64,000 nucleotides of DNA from contig CM059575.1 in NCBI GenBank assembly GCA_030386875.1, forward strand, positions 15,648,293-15,712,292, read 5' to 3'. The notes beneath the pieces were generated by a model. It did no database searches. It was not told the origin of the DNA and was given only the letters and a program-made list of their open reading frames with translations. The position numbers and the translations under genes are program-made. Shown in pieces: positions 38,867 to 51,035 of this stretch. The stretch comes from Morinoia aosen. Its lineage: Eukaryota; Arthropoda; Malacostraca; Amphipoda; Talitridae. Within the stretch, counting starts at the first letter, position 1. Each line of letters starts with the position of its first letter.

Positions 38867-40118
38867 TAAAGCAACATGAAATGATAGCATGAGCTTGTCA
38901 ATAACATTATAACGATGTGACATGTAAAGCAACATGAAATGATAGCATGAGCTTGTCAATAACATTATAACGATGTGACATGTAAAGCAACATGAAATGA
39001 TAGCATTAGCTTGTCAATAACATTATAACGATGTGACATGTAAAGCAACATGATATGATAGCATGAAATTGTCAATAACATTATAACGATGTGACATGTA
39101 AAGCAACATGATATGATAGCATGAGCTTGTCAATAACATTATAACGATGTGACATGTAAAGCAACATGATATGATAGCATGAAATTGTCAATAACATTAT
39201 AACGATGTGACATGTAAAGCAACATGATATGATAGCATGAGCTTGTCAATAACATTATAACGATGTGACATGTAAAGCAACATGATATAATAACATGAGC
39301 TTGTCAATAACATTATAACGATGTGACATGTAAAGCAACATGATATAAAAGCATGAGCTTGTCAATAACATTAAAACGATGTGACATGTAAAGCAACATG
39401 ATATAATAACATGAGCTTGTCAATAACATTATAACGATGTGACATGTAAAGCAACATGATATGATAGCGTAAGTTTGTCAATAACATTATAACGATGTGA
39501 CATGTAAAGCAACATGATATAATAACATGAGCTTGTCAATAACGTTATAACGATGTGACATGTAAAGCAACATGATATGATAGCATGAGCTTGTCAATAA
39601 CAATATAACGATGTGACATGTAAAGCAACATGATACAATAACATGAGCTTGTCAATAACATTATAACGATGTGACATGTAAAGCAACATGATATAATAAC
39701 ATGAGCTTGTCAATAACATTATAACGATGTGACATGTAAAGCAACATGATATGATAGCATGAGCTTGTCAATAACAATATAACGATGTGACATGTAAAGC
39801 AACATGATATAATAACATGAGCTTGTCAATAACATTATAACGATGTGACATGTAAAGCAACATGATATAATAACATGAGCTTGTCAATAACGTTATAACG
39901 ATATGACATGTAAAGCAACATGATATGATAGCATGAGCTTGTCAATAACATTATAACGATGTGACATATAAAGCAACATGATATAATAACATGAGCTTGT
40001 CAATAACATTATAACGATGTGACATGTAAAGCAACATGATATGATGGCATGAGCTTATCAATAACATTATAAAGATATGATGTGTAAAGCAACATGATGA
40101 GTTGACGGCGTGAGCTTG
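38867..40118 (+). repeat. 58-bp diverged satellite subfamily at the array's right edge (about 21 units)
   Basis: From about 38,867 the monomer changes to GATGTGACATGTAAAGCAAC followed by a shortened ATGATATGATAGCATGAG segment, giving a 58-bp period. Two alternating types, GATATGATAGC and GATATAATAAC, are interspersed. The last unit reverts to a 61-bp-like form (GATGAGTTGACGGCGTGAGC) and the array ends at about 40,118. Diverged edge units are usual in satellites homogenised from within. Confidence 0.93.
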
Positions 40119-40896
40119 TAAACAAGTTAGCTGCAGGACTATGCCAACAGAACCACAGCCTATGCACCTATATGCACATTAACAGCTGTAGTAATTTTTT
40201 TCTACTCACCTGTTGTGTTGAACTAAGCTGAATATTCTCCAAATGAGCATGCTCTGTAAAATGATGTCTTTACTCCCCGGCCACAACTCTGCCAATGATG
40301 AGATCAAGTAACTTGTTGAACATTCAAGTGCATACCGAAAAATTATTACGAAATACTTTCATTACTGTATATAGCTTGATTATCAACGCAAAGCATTTGT
40401 CATATGCATATATGATGATATCTTTTGTATGCTGGTGCGTATTGTGGTATGTACACACGCACCGCAGCGTCTGTAAAATAACAAAGTAATTGACTTGCAT
40501 TTGTATCCTAAATTCCATACTTTTTTAAACTATTAACTTGTTATGTTGTTGCTTTTCAAATCACATCGTTATGATGTTATGCTTCTGTTCATTCATCAGA
40601 GTTCGTGAATGTTTCATACATAAAAATTCAATTATATACTCCATTTCATGAGCTGTGCGTACATGCATATATCATTTCTATTCACCACACCATTTGTTAC
40701 ATCACTCAATCTCTCAGCTCATGTGTCAGTGTAAATAGAGACTGTGTTCCTTAAACAGTTGTTCTTATCAATGTTCACCGTCCTTGTTTTGTACGCGGTA
40801 GTTATCATTTTTAAACTTAACGTAAACTATCCAGGGTAAAAAGGCTAACTAAGTTAACTTCTTTTAGGTTATTCCCTTAATATTTTATTATACTGG
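40119..40896. other. Right flank of satellite with one degenerate inverted monomer
   Basis: No gene is seen. Reading 40,583 down to 40,530 on the minus strand gives a degenerate satellite monomer (ATAACGATGTGATTTGAAAA then GCAAC), opposite in orientation to the array. The rest is AT-rich. Confidence 0.55.
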
Positions 40897-43532
40897 TACA
40901 CTACCTCTATACCACACACAGGGCCGTTACACTACCTCTATACCCCACACAGGGCCATTACACTACCTCTATACCCCACACAGGGCTATTACATTACCTC
41001 TATACCACACAGGGCCATTACACTACCTCTATACCACACACAGGGGCATTACACTACCTCTATACCACACACAGGGGCATTACACTACCTCTATACCACA
41101 CACAGGGGCATTACGCTACCTCTATACCAAACACAGGGCCATTACACTACCTCTATACCACACACAGGGCCATTACACTACCTCTATACCACATACAGGG
41201 CCATTACACTACCTCTATACCACACACAGGGGCATTACACTACCTCTATACCACACACAGGGGCATTACACTACCTCTATACCACACACAGGGCCATTAC
41301 ACTACCTCTATACCACACACAGGGCCATTACACTACCTCTATACCCCACACAGGGCCATTACACTACCTCTATACCACACACAGGGCCATTACACTACCT
41401 CTATACCACACACAGGGCCATTACACTACCCCTATACCACACAGGGCCATTACACTACCTCTATACCACACACAGGGCCATTACACTACCTCTATACCAC
41501 ACACAGGGCCATTACACTACCTCTATACCACACAGGGCCATTACACTACCTCTATACCACACACAGGGCCATTACACTACCTCTATACCAAACATAGGGG
41601 CATTACACTACCTCTATACCACACACAGGGCCATTACACTACCTCTATACCACACACAGGGCCATTACACTACCTCACCACACACAGGGCCATTACACTA
41701 CCTCTATACCACACAGGGCCATTACACTACCTCTATACCACACACAGGGCCATTACACTACCTCTATACCCTACACAGGGCTATTACACTACCTCTATAC
41801 CATACACAGGGCCATTACACTACCTCTATACCCCACATAGGGCCATTACACTACCTCTATACCACACACAGAGCCATTACACTACCTCTATACCACACAC
41901 AGGGCCATTACAATACCGCTATACCACACACAGGGCCATTACACTACCTCTATACCACACACAGGGCCATTACACTACCTCTATACCACACACAGGGCCA
42001 TTACACTACCTCTATACCAAACACAGGGCCATTACACTACCTCTATACCAAACACAGGGGCATTACACTACCTCTATACCACACACAGGGCCATTACACT
42101 ACCTCTAAACCAAACACAGGGCCATTACACTAACTCTATACCACACACAGGGCCATTACACTACCTCTATACCACACACAGGGCCATTACACTACCTCTA
42201 TGCCCCACACAGGGCTATTACTCTACCTCTATACCACACAGGGCCATTACACTACCTCTATGCCCCACACAGGGCCATTACACTACCTCTATGTCTCACA
42301 CAGGGCCATTACACAACCTCTATGCCCCACACAGGGCCATTACACTACCTCTATGCCCCACACAGGGCCATTACACTACCTCTATGCCCCACACAAGGCC
42401 ATTACACTACCTCTATACCCCACGCAGGGCCATTACACTACCTCTATACCACACACAGGGCCATTACACTACCTCTATACCACACACACAGGGCCATTAC
42501 TCTACCTCTATACCACACAGGGCCATTACACTACCTCTATGCCCCACACAGGGCCATTACACAACCTCTGTGCCCCACACAGGGCCATTACACTACCTCT
42601 ATGCCCCACACAGGGCTATTACACTACCTCTATGCCCCACACAGGGCCATTACACTACCTCTATGCCCCACACAGGGCCATTACACTACCTCTATGCCCC
42701 ACACAAGGCCATTACACTACCTCTATGCCTCACACAGGGCCATTACACTACCTCTATACCACACACAGGGCCATTACACTACCTCTATACCACACACAGG
42801 GCCATTACACTACCTCTATACCACACACAAGGCCATTACACTACCTCTATACCCCACACAGGGCCATTACACTACCTCTATACCACACACAGGGCCATTA
42901 CACTACCTCTATACCACACACAAGGCCATTACACTACCTCTATACCCCACACAGGGCCATTACACTACCTCTATACCACACACAGGGCCATTACACTACC
43001 TCTATACCACACACAAGGCCATTACACTACCTCTATACCCCACACAGGGCCATTACACTACCTCTATACCACACACAGGGCCATTACACTACCTCTATAC
43101 CACACACAAGGCCATTACACTACCTCTATACCACACACAGGGCCATTACACTACCTCTATACCACACACAAGGCCATTACACTACCTCTATACCACACAC
43201 AGGGCCATTACACTACCTCTATACCACACACAAGGCCATTACACTACCTCTATACCACACACAAGGCCATTACACTACCTCTATACCACACACAGGGCCA
43301 TTACACTACCTCTATACCACACACAGGGCCATTACACTACCTCTATACCACACACAAGGCCATTACACTACCTCTATACCCCACACAGGGCCATTACACT
43401 ACCTCTATACCACACACAGGGCCATTTCACTACCTCTATACCACACACAAGGCCATTACACTACCTCTATACCACACACAGGGCCATTACACTACCTCTA
43501 TACCACACACAAGGCCATTACACTACCTTTAA
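40897..43532 (+). repeat. 31-bp minisatellite, about 85 copies
   Basis: Tandem units of CATTACACTACCTCTATACC then ACACACAGGGC (31 bp). Subtypes cluster: ACACACAGGGGC near 41,040-41,300, TATGCCCCACACAGGG at 42,200-42,750, and CACACAAGGCC after 42,830. The plus strand lacks stop codons in all three frames and 31 is not a multiple of three. Overlapping ORFs of 409-453 codons therefore appear simultaneously, a property of the repeat and not evidence of a protein. Confidence 0.96.
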
Positions 43533-43886
43533 TGGTTTCAGAACCAATTGAAGACCTGTAAGTTATGAATCATTAATGAAATATAAAAGCAAAAGAAATC
43601 ATATTTCACTAAACTTTACTTTCCTTTCTTTCTGCCAGGGTTATTTACGCTGAAAATATCACAAATTTGATGTGTGGCAAAACGTGTTAGCTAGTTCCTA
43701 GGTGCTACTTTCCTATGTGTGCACTAAAGGGTAGTTTCGTTTTTGCTGTGCCGTCTTTTTAGTTTTGTGTATAGATTTATTTACTTTCACGCAATAAGCT
43801 CTCATCACTATTCCCTGATATCGCAAAAGCCGAAGCTCATATACCAATGTAAATAGAGATTGTTAAAAGTATATTCCATCAGTTTG
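43533..43886. other. No gene seen
   Basis: A short unique spacer between the minisatellite and the I-like LINE. The stretch near 43,806-43,835 loosely resembles 26,826-26,855. Confidence 0.45.
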
Positions 43887-43895
43887 TCAATCTCT

Positions 43896-46800
43896 GTGGA
43901 GCGTGCTGGAAGATACTTATGGCAGTGACCACTTCCCTATTGTTATGGAAGTGAGGGAGTTTGCTCCAGTGCCAGCAGAACCTCGATACTGCATGAAGCG
44001 TGCCAACTGGGATACTTTTGAAGCCCTAACCCAGATGGAAGAAATAAATGACCTGCTGGAAGTTGACGACATGGTGGAGCGATTTACCGGTACCCTCAGG
44101 AGTGCTGCTAGTGCTGCTATCCCGATGTCACGCGGTGGTACACCAAAGTACCGTGTTCCTTGGTGGAATAATGACTGTGCTGTGGCAAACTTTGAGCGGC
44201 GGCAAGCCCTGAGACGCTCTAGATGTACCGGCGAGCTGGCGGATATAATTGCATATAAGCGAGCAAGAGCGAAGGCCCAATTCATCAAGGACGCTGCTAG
44301 GCGGAGCTCGTGGCGCAAATATGTTAGCAGCCTTAACACCGACACGCCTATGACCAAAATTTGGCAACGTGTGGGCAAGATGAAAGGACAATACAGCTGT
44401 GGCAGGCCTTGTTTGGAAGTGAACGGCATACTCACGGCGGATCCTCAGCGGGTGGCGGCGGCGCTGGCTGATAGTTTCGCACAAAATAGTAGCGAAGCTC
44501 AGTATCCACCTGCTTTCCGAGCACAAAAATGCCAAAGAGAACAACATAAACCAGATTTCGCAACAGAAACAGTCTTCTCGTACAACGAGACTATCACCTT
44601 CCTTGAAATCTACCGCACCTTAAGAACTTGCAATAATACTGCACCAGGCCCTGATGGGATTCATTATCAGATGCTCAAGAGGATGCACTCAATAGCCTTA
44701 CGCCAGCTACTTCATATATTCAATAAGGTCTGGATGACCCGTGTATTTCCAAAGGACTGGCGCACTGCAACAATCCTTGCCTTTGCCAAACCTCAGAAAC
44801 CGGCCACCTGTACAGACAGCTACCGAGCTATCGCCCTAACGAGTTGTGTGTGCAAGCTGTTGGAGAGGATCGTAAACGTTCGCCTTGTCCGATGGCTGGA
44901 AGCGGAAGAAATTTTGAATCCTGCCCAATTCGGCTTCAGGCAGCTTCGGGGGACAACGGATGCAGTCGTGAGACTGCAAAGTCATCTGGTCCAGAATACT
45001 GCTGCCCGCAAGCAGAGCTTGTGTGTCTTTTTCGACCTGCACAAAGCATATGATACCGTTTGGAGACATGGGCTCCTCCAACGTGTTTATGGGTGTGGCC
45101 TTCGGGGCAATTTGGCCTTTTTCATCCAGCAGTTCCTCCACGAGAGAAGTTTTCGTGTAAAAGTGGGATCCATGTTGTCGCCTTAGCAAATCCAGCAGGA
45201 GGGCCTACCCCAGGGTAGTGTGCTGAGCTGCACTCTCTTCTCTCTGGCCGTAAATGACATCACCTCCACACTGCCAGCCGATGTCTCGTCGTCATTGTAC
45301 GTTGATGACTTTATGATCTACTCTTCATCAGCGTATTTACCGGCACTGTCGCGCAGGGTACAGTTGGCAATCAACGGTGTGAATGACTGGGCGACGGAAA
45401 ATGGCTTCGTATTCTCCACTGGGAAAACTATAGCCCTGCACTTTCGGGGACGGTGCCGACGTGACCCTCCACAGCTACTTCTCCGGGGAGTACCGATAAG
45501 CTTTGCTCATAGTGCCAAATTTCTGGGTCTGACTATTGACGACAAACTATCGTGGAAACCTCACCTGACCGCGCTGAAGTCTGATTGCAATAGAAGAATG
45601 AATCTATTGAAATGTGTATCAGGCCTGGCGTGGGGAGCTGACCGTGTTACGTTGCTGCGCCTATACAGAACCCTGATCAGAAGTAAGCTGGACTATGGAT
45701 GCACTATATACCAGTATGTAAGGGAAACTTCGTTATCAGCGCTAGACCCGGTGCACCACACGGCCATAAGGCTTTGCACTGGCGCTTTTCGGACCTCCCC
45801 GTCGGCCAGTTTGTGTGTGGAGAGTGGAGAACCCCCACTTTGGCTCCGCCGTATGCAACTGAGCCTACAGTACCTGGCCCGTCTAGATCAGCTGCCTCTG
45901 TCTCCTACATGGAGAAGCGTGCACGCGCCTTCCGGGCGACATCTGCCTTTCCCATATTGTCTGCCATCATCACTAAACTATCCTGCGCTGACGGCCGCCA
46001 TGCAGCTGGGACCCATGAGAGTGCAACCTGCGCTTTTTGACTGCTCTCCGACATGGCGTGTCCCCGTGGAAAGTTTCTGCCCTGGATGTCGAATGCCTAA
46101 AAAGGAGTCAATGCCGGCTAACATCCTGAAATGAATTTTCATGGAGCATATACTGGAGAAACATGCAAACTCTGTGAAGATCTATACAGACGGCTCAAAG
46201 ACAGGAGATGTTGTGGGCTGTGCCGCTGTGTCCGGGGAATTGGTGAGGGCTAGGAGACTGCTCCCAGAGACCTCGATTTCCTCAGCGGAGCTTTATGGTG
46301 TGATGCAAGCGCTACAGCTGATTGAGGAGCACGCATATCACTCTTTCACCATCTTCGTGGACTCGAAAAGTGTAATAGATGCTGCTCAAATGTACAACAG
46401 CACCCACCCCATTATTGCGGAGATCGTCACAAAACTGGCACAGTTCGTAAATGAACAGAAGAGTGTCGAGGTATGCTGGGTGCCCGCGCATGTGGGGATA
46501 TCCGGCAGTGAGAGGGCAGACCGGGAAGCTAAGCAAGCTGCTGGGTCAAGTGAGAGAACACTAAATTTGATGGTCCCTTCCCGTGATTTTTATCCTCGCA
46601 TCAAGGCGGCGGTGAGGGATCTGTGGCAGCGAAACTGGACGGCCACTACTGACAATAAATTGAGAAACATTAAACTCACTGTCCGAGAGTTTTCATCATC
46701 TAACTGCCGTGCTCGTCGAATGGAGGTGATACTCTGCCGCCTCCGCATCGGCCATACTCGCATAACACACGGCCACCTCATGGAGCGACAGCCGCAGCCG

Positions 46801-47424
46801 CAATGCGAACGGTGCCGTGTTCCCCTTACTGTCGTACATTTTCTTGCTGAATGTCCAAGATACTCTGCTATACGCAAAGTGTGTTTCCCAAATCTTCGTG
46901 GCTGCGCGGAAAATGTGTTGATTGGAATACTCAGGGAAAACGAGCGCTCAGGCTTTAACGCAGCAGCGTTGCAGCTGTTCCTGGAGAGGTGCAAGCTATT
47001 TTCTGAGATTTAACAGGAAGCCACGCAGTAATGCACTGTAGCCAAGCGTGATATCGTATTGGAAGATTGTAGATGAAGAAACTGCAATATGGCCGGGCGC
47101 GCTACGTTGGTACCTCGGGGGGTTTCAGCGTGGGTAAGGCGTCCGGCCATAATGGGTGGGCAGCTGAAACCCCCTACGGGGTTTGGCTGCCCAGTGTGTT
47201 CGAATGTACTGTAGCATGTAGGAAATTTCAATGGGGAGACAATTATAATCTTGTGTTGTAATTATAATTAGGATCATATAATTTTTGATGCTCAAATACT
47301 GTCGATGTTCATCTTATGTGGTAAATCATAAAGCCTGATACTGATTAAATTATGTGACCTCCGGTGCGATATAGTTTGAATAACTGAAGCGCTAGCAAAC
47401 CTGTGTTACTACTACTACTACTAC
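43896..47424 (+). mobile_element. I-like non-LTR retrotransposon, 5'-truncated, with 9-bp target-site duplications
   Basis: The element is bounded by TCAATCTCT at 43,887-43,895 and again at 47,425-47,433, a 9-bp target-site duplication. It starts within the end of the endonuclease domain (5' truncation, usual for incomplete reverse transcription) and ends in a short (ACT)n tail at about 47,407-47,424. The domain order EN - RT - RNase H - Cys/His finger places it in the I group of LINEs. Its 3' UTR (47,014-47,400) contains an imperfect hairpin-like GGGGTTT/AAACCCC pair near 47,118-47,195. Confidence 0.88.
43903..47013 (+). pseudogene. I-like LINE ORF2 remnant: endonuclease end, reverse transcriptase, RNase H, zinc finger
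   Basis: One reading frame runs the whole way, broken only by TAG at 45,184-45,186 and TGA at 46,132-46,134. There is no genuine start: the frame opens at the truncated 5' end with the final endonuclease motif (YGSDHFPI). RT motifs follow: APGPDGIHY, YRAIALTS, FGFRQLRGTTDAV, FFDLHKAYD, then after the first stop LPQGSVLS and the YVDD active site near 45,300. RNase H follows the second stop: YTDGSKTGD, SSAELYGVMQAL, FVDSKSVID and PAHVGISGSERADREA, giving its acidic catalytic residues. A C-x2-C-x7-H-x4-C finger (CERC...HFLAEC) lies near 46,805-46,855. The TGA is consistent with a CpG-type transition. The copy is dead but only lightly decayed. Confidence 0.93.
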
Positions 47425-47433
47425 TCAATCTCT

Positions 47434-48123
47434 CTATATTTTTTATTAATAACAAGTTTTTATAAGCATTATCAATCTTCTTCGACTAAATGAGCCATGT
47501 GAATACATTTTGATGTTTTTCTTTCAATCTTTTTTACAAACATTGCCATGATCTATTATGATCCCACGTGTGCGTTTACTGATAGAGGGTTTTTATGGTC
47601 AGACATTTTAAAAAACCATTGCTGATTTTATACCAATTTTATTAGAAACAAGCATTTTTCTATACTTTTCTTGCAACTAAGCAGGGTTCACTGAACTCTT
47701 CAATATGGCCGTGTTGTATTCTAACAGATGCAGATAACACACAGGTTGAGCAGGGCTGCTCGTGCCTGCAGAGCTGACAAAACGCTGACATATAACAGCT
47801 GGTCTGCTGAGCTCATAGCTGTGCAGCTCACAAATATTAGTTGGATTCGTTCAATGGGTGCAATCTTAATACCTTTCATTTTTAGCTCATTTGACATTAG
47901 ATTAAAAGTTATATTTAATGTAAAATTAGGATTGTTGTGGATAGAACCTTTATGACGAGCGCCCGCTAGGTGCGTTGTATTCTGGCAAATTCTTAATGAG
48001 CAAGACTTGGGTCTCACATACATGCGTAACAGGTTATCGTTGTTGCATGGCTCCTTAGTGCGTTTTCAGTAATACATCACGGTATTAATGAATAATAACC
48101 GCAACTCTATTTTCAGGAAAACA
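47434..48123. other. No gene seen
   Basis: AT-rich spacer between the LINE and the first tRNA-like gene. Overlapping 75- and 100-codon ORFs on opposite strands at 47,721-48,023 show no recognisable features. Confidence 0.45.
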
Positions 48124-48195
48124 AGGGGGCCCCCGGGTTTGAACCGGGGACCTCTCGATCTGCAGTCGAATGCTCTACCACTGAGCTACACCCCG
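48124..48195 (-). tRNA. tRNA-Cys(GCA)-like gene, probable pseudogene
   Basis: The body matches the two intact tRNA-Cys genes at 53 kb, including the D arm, anticodon arm with GCA, T arm and B box. The acceptor stem differs: the first base is C opposite C (1-72), and position 66 is G opposite G7, so two of seven pairs are lost. A T-run terminator follows (complement of 48,118-48,121). Flanking identity to the other copies extends only a few bases. It may be transcribed but is unlikely to be processed or charged normally. Confidence 0.75.
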
Positions 48196-48374
48196 ATTTG
48201 CGGGGTTATAACTCTATGTTATAATAATTATTGTTAATATCAAGATGCACACATGAAAGGCATCAAAACAATAGTTCCATTAATGGAAAATTCATGTAAA
48301 ACATCTGAAAACTAATCCTCCATGGGTTATGCACTTTGGTTTTTCATTATTAAACTCGACGCTACTTCTATTAG

Positions 48375-49102
48375 TAAATGTTAAGGGATGGACCATTATC
48401 GATTTTTCCACTTTTCGGTGCCTAAACATAGTTAATTAGATCTAAATAAACAATTTTATTCCATGCTTTTTCCGTCGCAAATGAGTATTTAACGAGTTAT
48501 AGCGGTAAGTTTAGTTTCGTCTCTGATGACGATGCACTAGAATAAACAGCTACTCATCGATTTTCGATTTTTTTTGCTTTAATCACGGTAATAACATCGA
48601 AATAAACTACTTTTCTTCTATACACTTTTTGCGGCCAATGAATATTTTACGAGTTAGAGCTTTAGGTTTAGTTGTTGAGCGATAGAGCTATTAAGAGAAC
48701 GCTTGGGTACTTGGTAATTTATTATTAGCCAACCCCACGGAGCATGCAGAGTCTGAACCCACTTCTAGGATCTTTGAGTTGATAACACAATAAAGGTTAT
48801 CACCCAAAAATAACGAATTATAGCGGTATGTTAATTTTCGTCTTAGGTGGCGTGAATGCGCTCGATCATTCTAGCGCGTCGAAAGGGAGAGTACATTGTA
48901 GTCTTCCCGTCCGATGCGCTCGATGAATTACTTCCCGCTTCAAACACTAGAGTTGCGGTAAGTAATTTACCACTATAACTCGTTAAATACTCATTTGCGA
49001 CGGAAAGTGCATAGAAGAAGAAAATTTGTTTATTTAGATCTAATTAACTATGGTTAGCCCCGAAAAGTGGAAAATTGATTATGGTACATCCCTTAACATT
49101 TA
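48375..49102. mobile_element. Fold-back/MITE-like element with about 130-bp inverted ends
   Basis: Its ends read TAAATGTTAAGGGATGGACC and the reverse complement, continuing inward through AAATAAACAA and GAGTATTTAACGAGTTATAG for about 130 bp. A third, more diverged partial copy of the end lies at about 48,590-48,660. The right half (48,753-49,102) recurs in inverted orientation at 60,790-61,137, but the left half does not. The outer edge of the large palindrome therefore falls inside this element. Confidence 0.75.
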
Positions 49103-50015
49103 CCCATTTATTAGACGAAGCTCTATTTTCCTGACGATTTTATTGAGAAGGTTGCCATAATTACTAGAACGCATTGAGATAGAAAGCTGAAATATGACTA
49201 GTAAAGGACTAGATTATCTTGTTGATGTTCTCATCGAATGCTCTTAGATTTAAGTATTCAGTTCAATATTATTTTTAAAACAAAGTAGCTAAAACCTTCA
49301 TCACGACGCTGTTTCTGGGAACATCGCCTCAAAAACGTCAGTCTATTGCTTGCTTCCATCAGCTAAGTGTGCCTAACACTTGCGTGATTGCTCTTTGAAT
49401 GATGTGAAAATGATGTGAAATGATGTGAAAATACGAGGAATAGCATAGAGAAGTTACTACAACTATTGCTCTATTGCTGACACGCATAGTTTGTATGCAG
49501 TTACGACGCACAAATACGAGTATGTTTGCTACGTGGGTCTGCGCGTTGATCCGACATCCTGTCTTTGTTATGTTGTCCCTTAAGTGGAAATCGAACATAG
49601 CGTCCCCTTTAGCATTCTCGATATAAGCCCTCTCACCGATGCTGTAAGAAGTATTTTGAAAATTTCTACAACGTGTTAAATTGTTACTCGTTATATACTT
49701 GCAAATATGGACGTGCGCATAACTCCGTTATTCTTCGCAGAAAAAGCTCTGTCGACCGATGTGTGTTCTCCCCTCCTATGACCCCGCACGGTGCGCAGAA
49801 ATTTTCGTGACGCACGTACTGTCATGCTTGTACGGGAAAGGACAGTCAAAATTGAAACTTATTCAATAAAATAACAGCTACAGACAGCATGAACAATGAA
49901 AGAAAAGCGTAATCCGGTATCGACCCTGTTCATATTTGACAGCATCCTTGAGTTGCGTTGAGAAGCGCTTCCTAGCACCACGGAGCTCATCGTGTGGCCT
50001 CACAGCACCGAGGTG

Positions 50016-51035
50016 TGAGGGGACCTGCACCCCTCGCTCTCCTGCGTGAGGGGACCTGCACACCTCGCTCTCCTGCGTGAGGGGACCTGCACACCTCGCT
50101 CTCCTGCGTGAGGGGACATACACACCTCGCTCTCCTGCGTGAAGGGACATGCACCCCTCGCTCTCCTGCGTGAGGGGACATGCACACCTCGCTCTCCTGC
50201 ATGAAGGGACATGCACCCCTCGCTTTCCTGCGTGAGGGGACTTGCACACCTCGCTCTCCTGCGTGAAGAGACATGCACCCCTCGCTCTCCTGCGTGAGGG
50301 GACATGCACACCTCGCTCTCCTGCGTGAAGGGACATGCACACCTCGCTCTCCTGCGTGAAGAGACATGCACCCCTCGCTCTCCTGCGTGAGGGGACATGC
50401 ACACCTCGCTCTCCTGCGTGAAGGGACATGCACACCTCGCTCTCCTGCGTGAGGGGACCTGCACCCCTCGCTCACCTGCGTGAAGGGACATGCACACCTT
50501 GCTCTCCTGCGTGAGGGGACCTGCACCCCTCGCTTTCCTCCGTGAAGGGACATGCACCCCTCGCTCTCCTGCGTGAAGGGACATGCACACCTCGCTCTCC
50601 TGCGTGAAGAGACATGCACCCCTCGCTCTCCTGCGTGAGGGGACATGCACACCTCGCTCTCCTGCGTGAAGGGACATGCACACCTCGCTCTCCTGCGTGA
50701 GGGGACCTGCACCCCTCGCTCACCTGCGTGAAGGGACATGCACACCTTGCTCTCCTGCGTGAGGGGACCTGCACCCCTCGCTTTCCTCCGTGAAGGGACA
50801 TGCACCCCTCGCTCTCCTGCGTGAAGGGACATGCACACCTCGCTCTCCTGCGTGAGGGGACCTGCACCCCTCGCTCACCTGCGTGAAGGGACATGCACAC
50901 CTTGCTCTCCTGCGTGAGGGGACCTGCACCCCTCGCTCACCTGCGTGAAGGGACATGCACACCTTGCTCTCCTGCGTGAGGGGACCTACACCCCTCGCTT
51001 TCCTGCGTGAGGGGACCTGCACACCTCACTCTCCA
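50016..51035 (-). repeat. 31-bp minisatellite in left arm, about 33 copies
   Basis: Unit GCGTGAGGGGACATGCACAC then CTCGCTCTCCT (31 bp), with GACCTGCAC and GAAGGGACATG variants arranged in higher-order groups. A block near 50,454-50,580 recurs near 50,696-50,820. The right arm has the same unit inverted with only about 11 copies. The long minus-strand ORFs (up to 283 codons, three frames) arise because the unit has no stop codon on that strand. Confidence 0.95.

Noticed and set aside
27294..40118. CRISPR array or repeat-spacer system
   Set aside because: Units are contiguous 61-mers with no unique spacers, in an animal-like nuclear context. This is satellite DNA.
42200..43561. Three overlapping plus-strand ORFs of 409-453 codons rich in HYTTS/ITLPLY-like repeats
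   Set aside because: They are a 31-bp minisatellite with no stop codon in any plus-strand frame. All three frames are open at once, so no protein is implied.
49878..51022. Minus-strand ORFs up to 283 codons with Cys-rich repeats resembling a secreted repeat protein
   Set aside because: The 31-bp minisatellite is stop-free in three frames on this strand, and units vary without codon-aware constraint.
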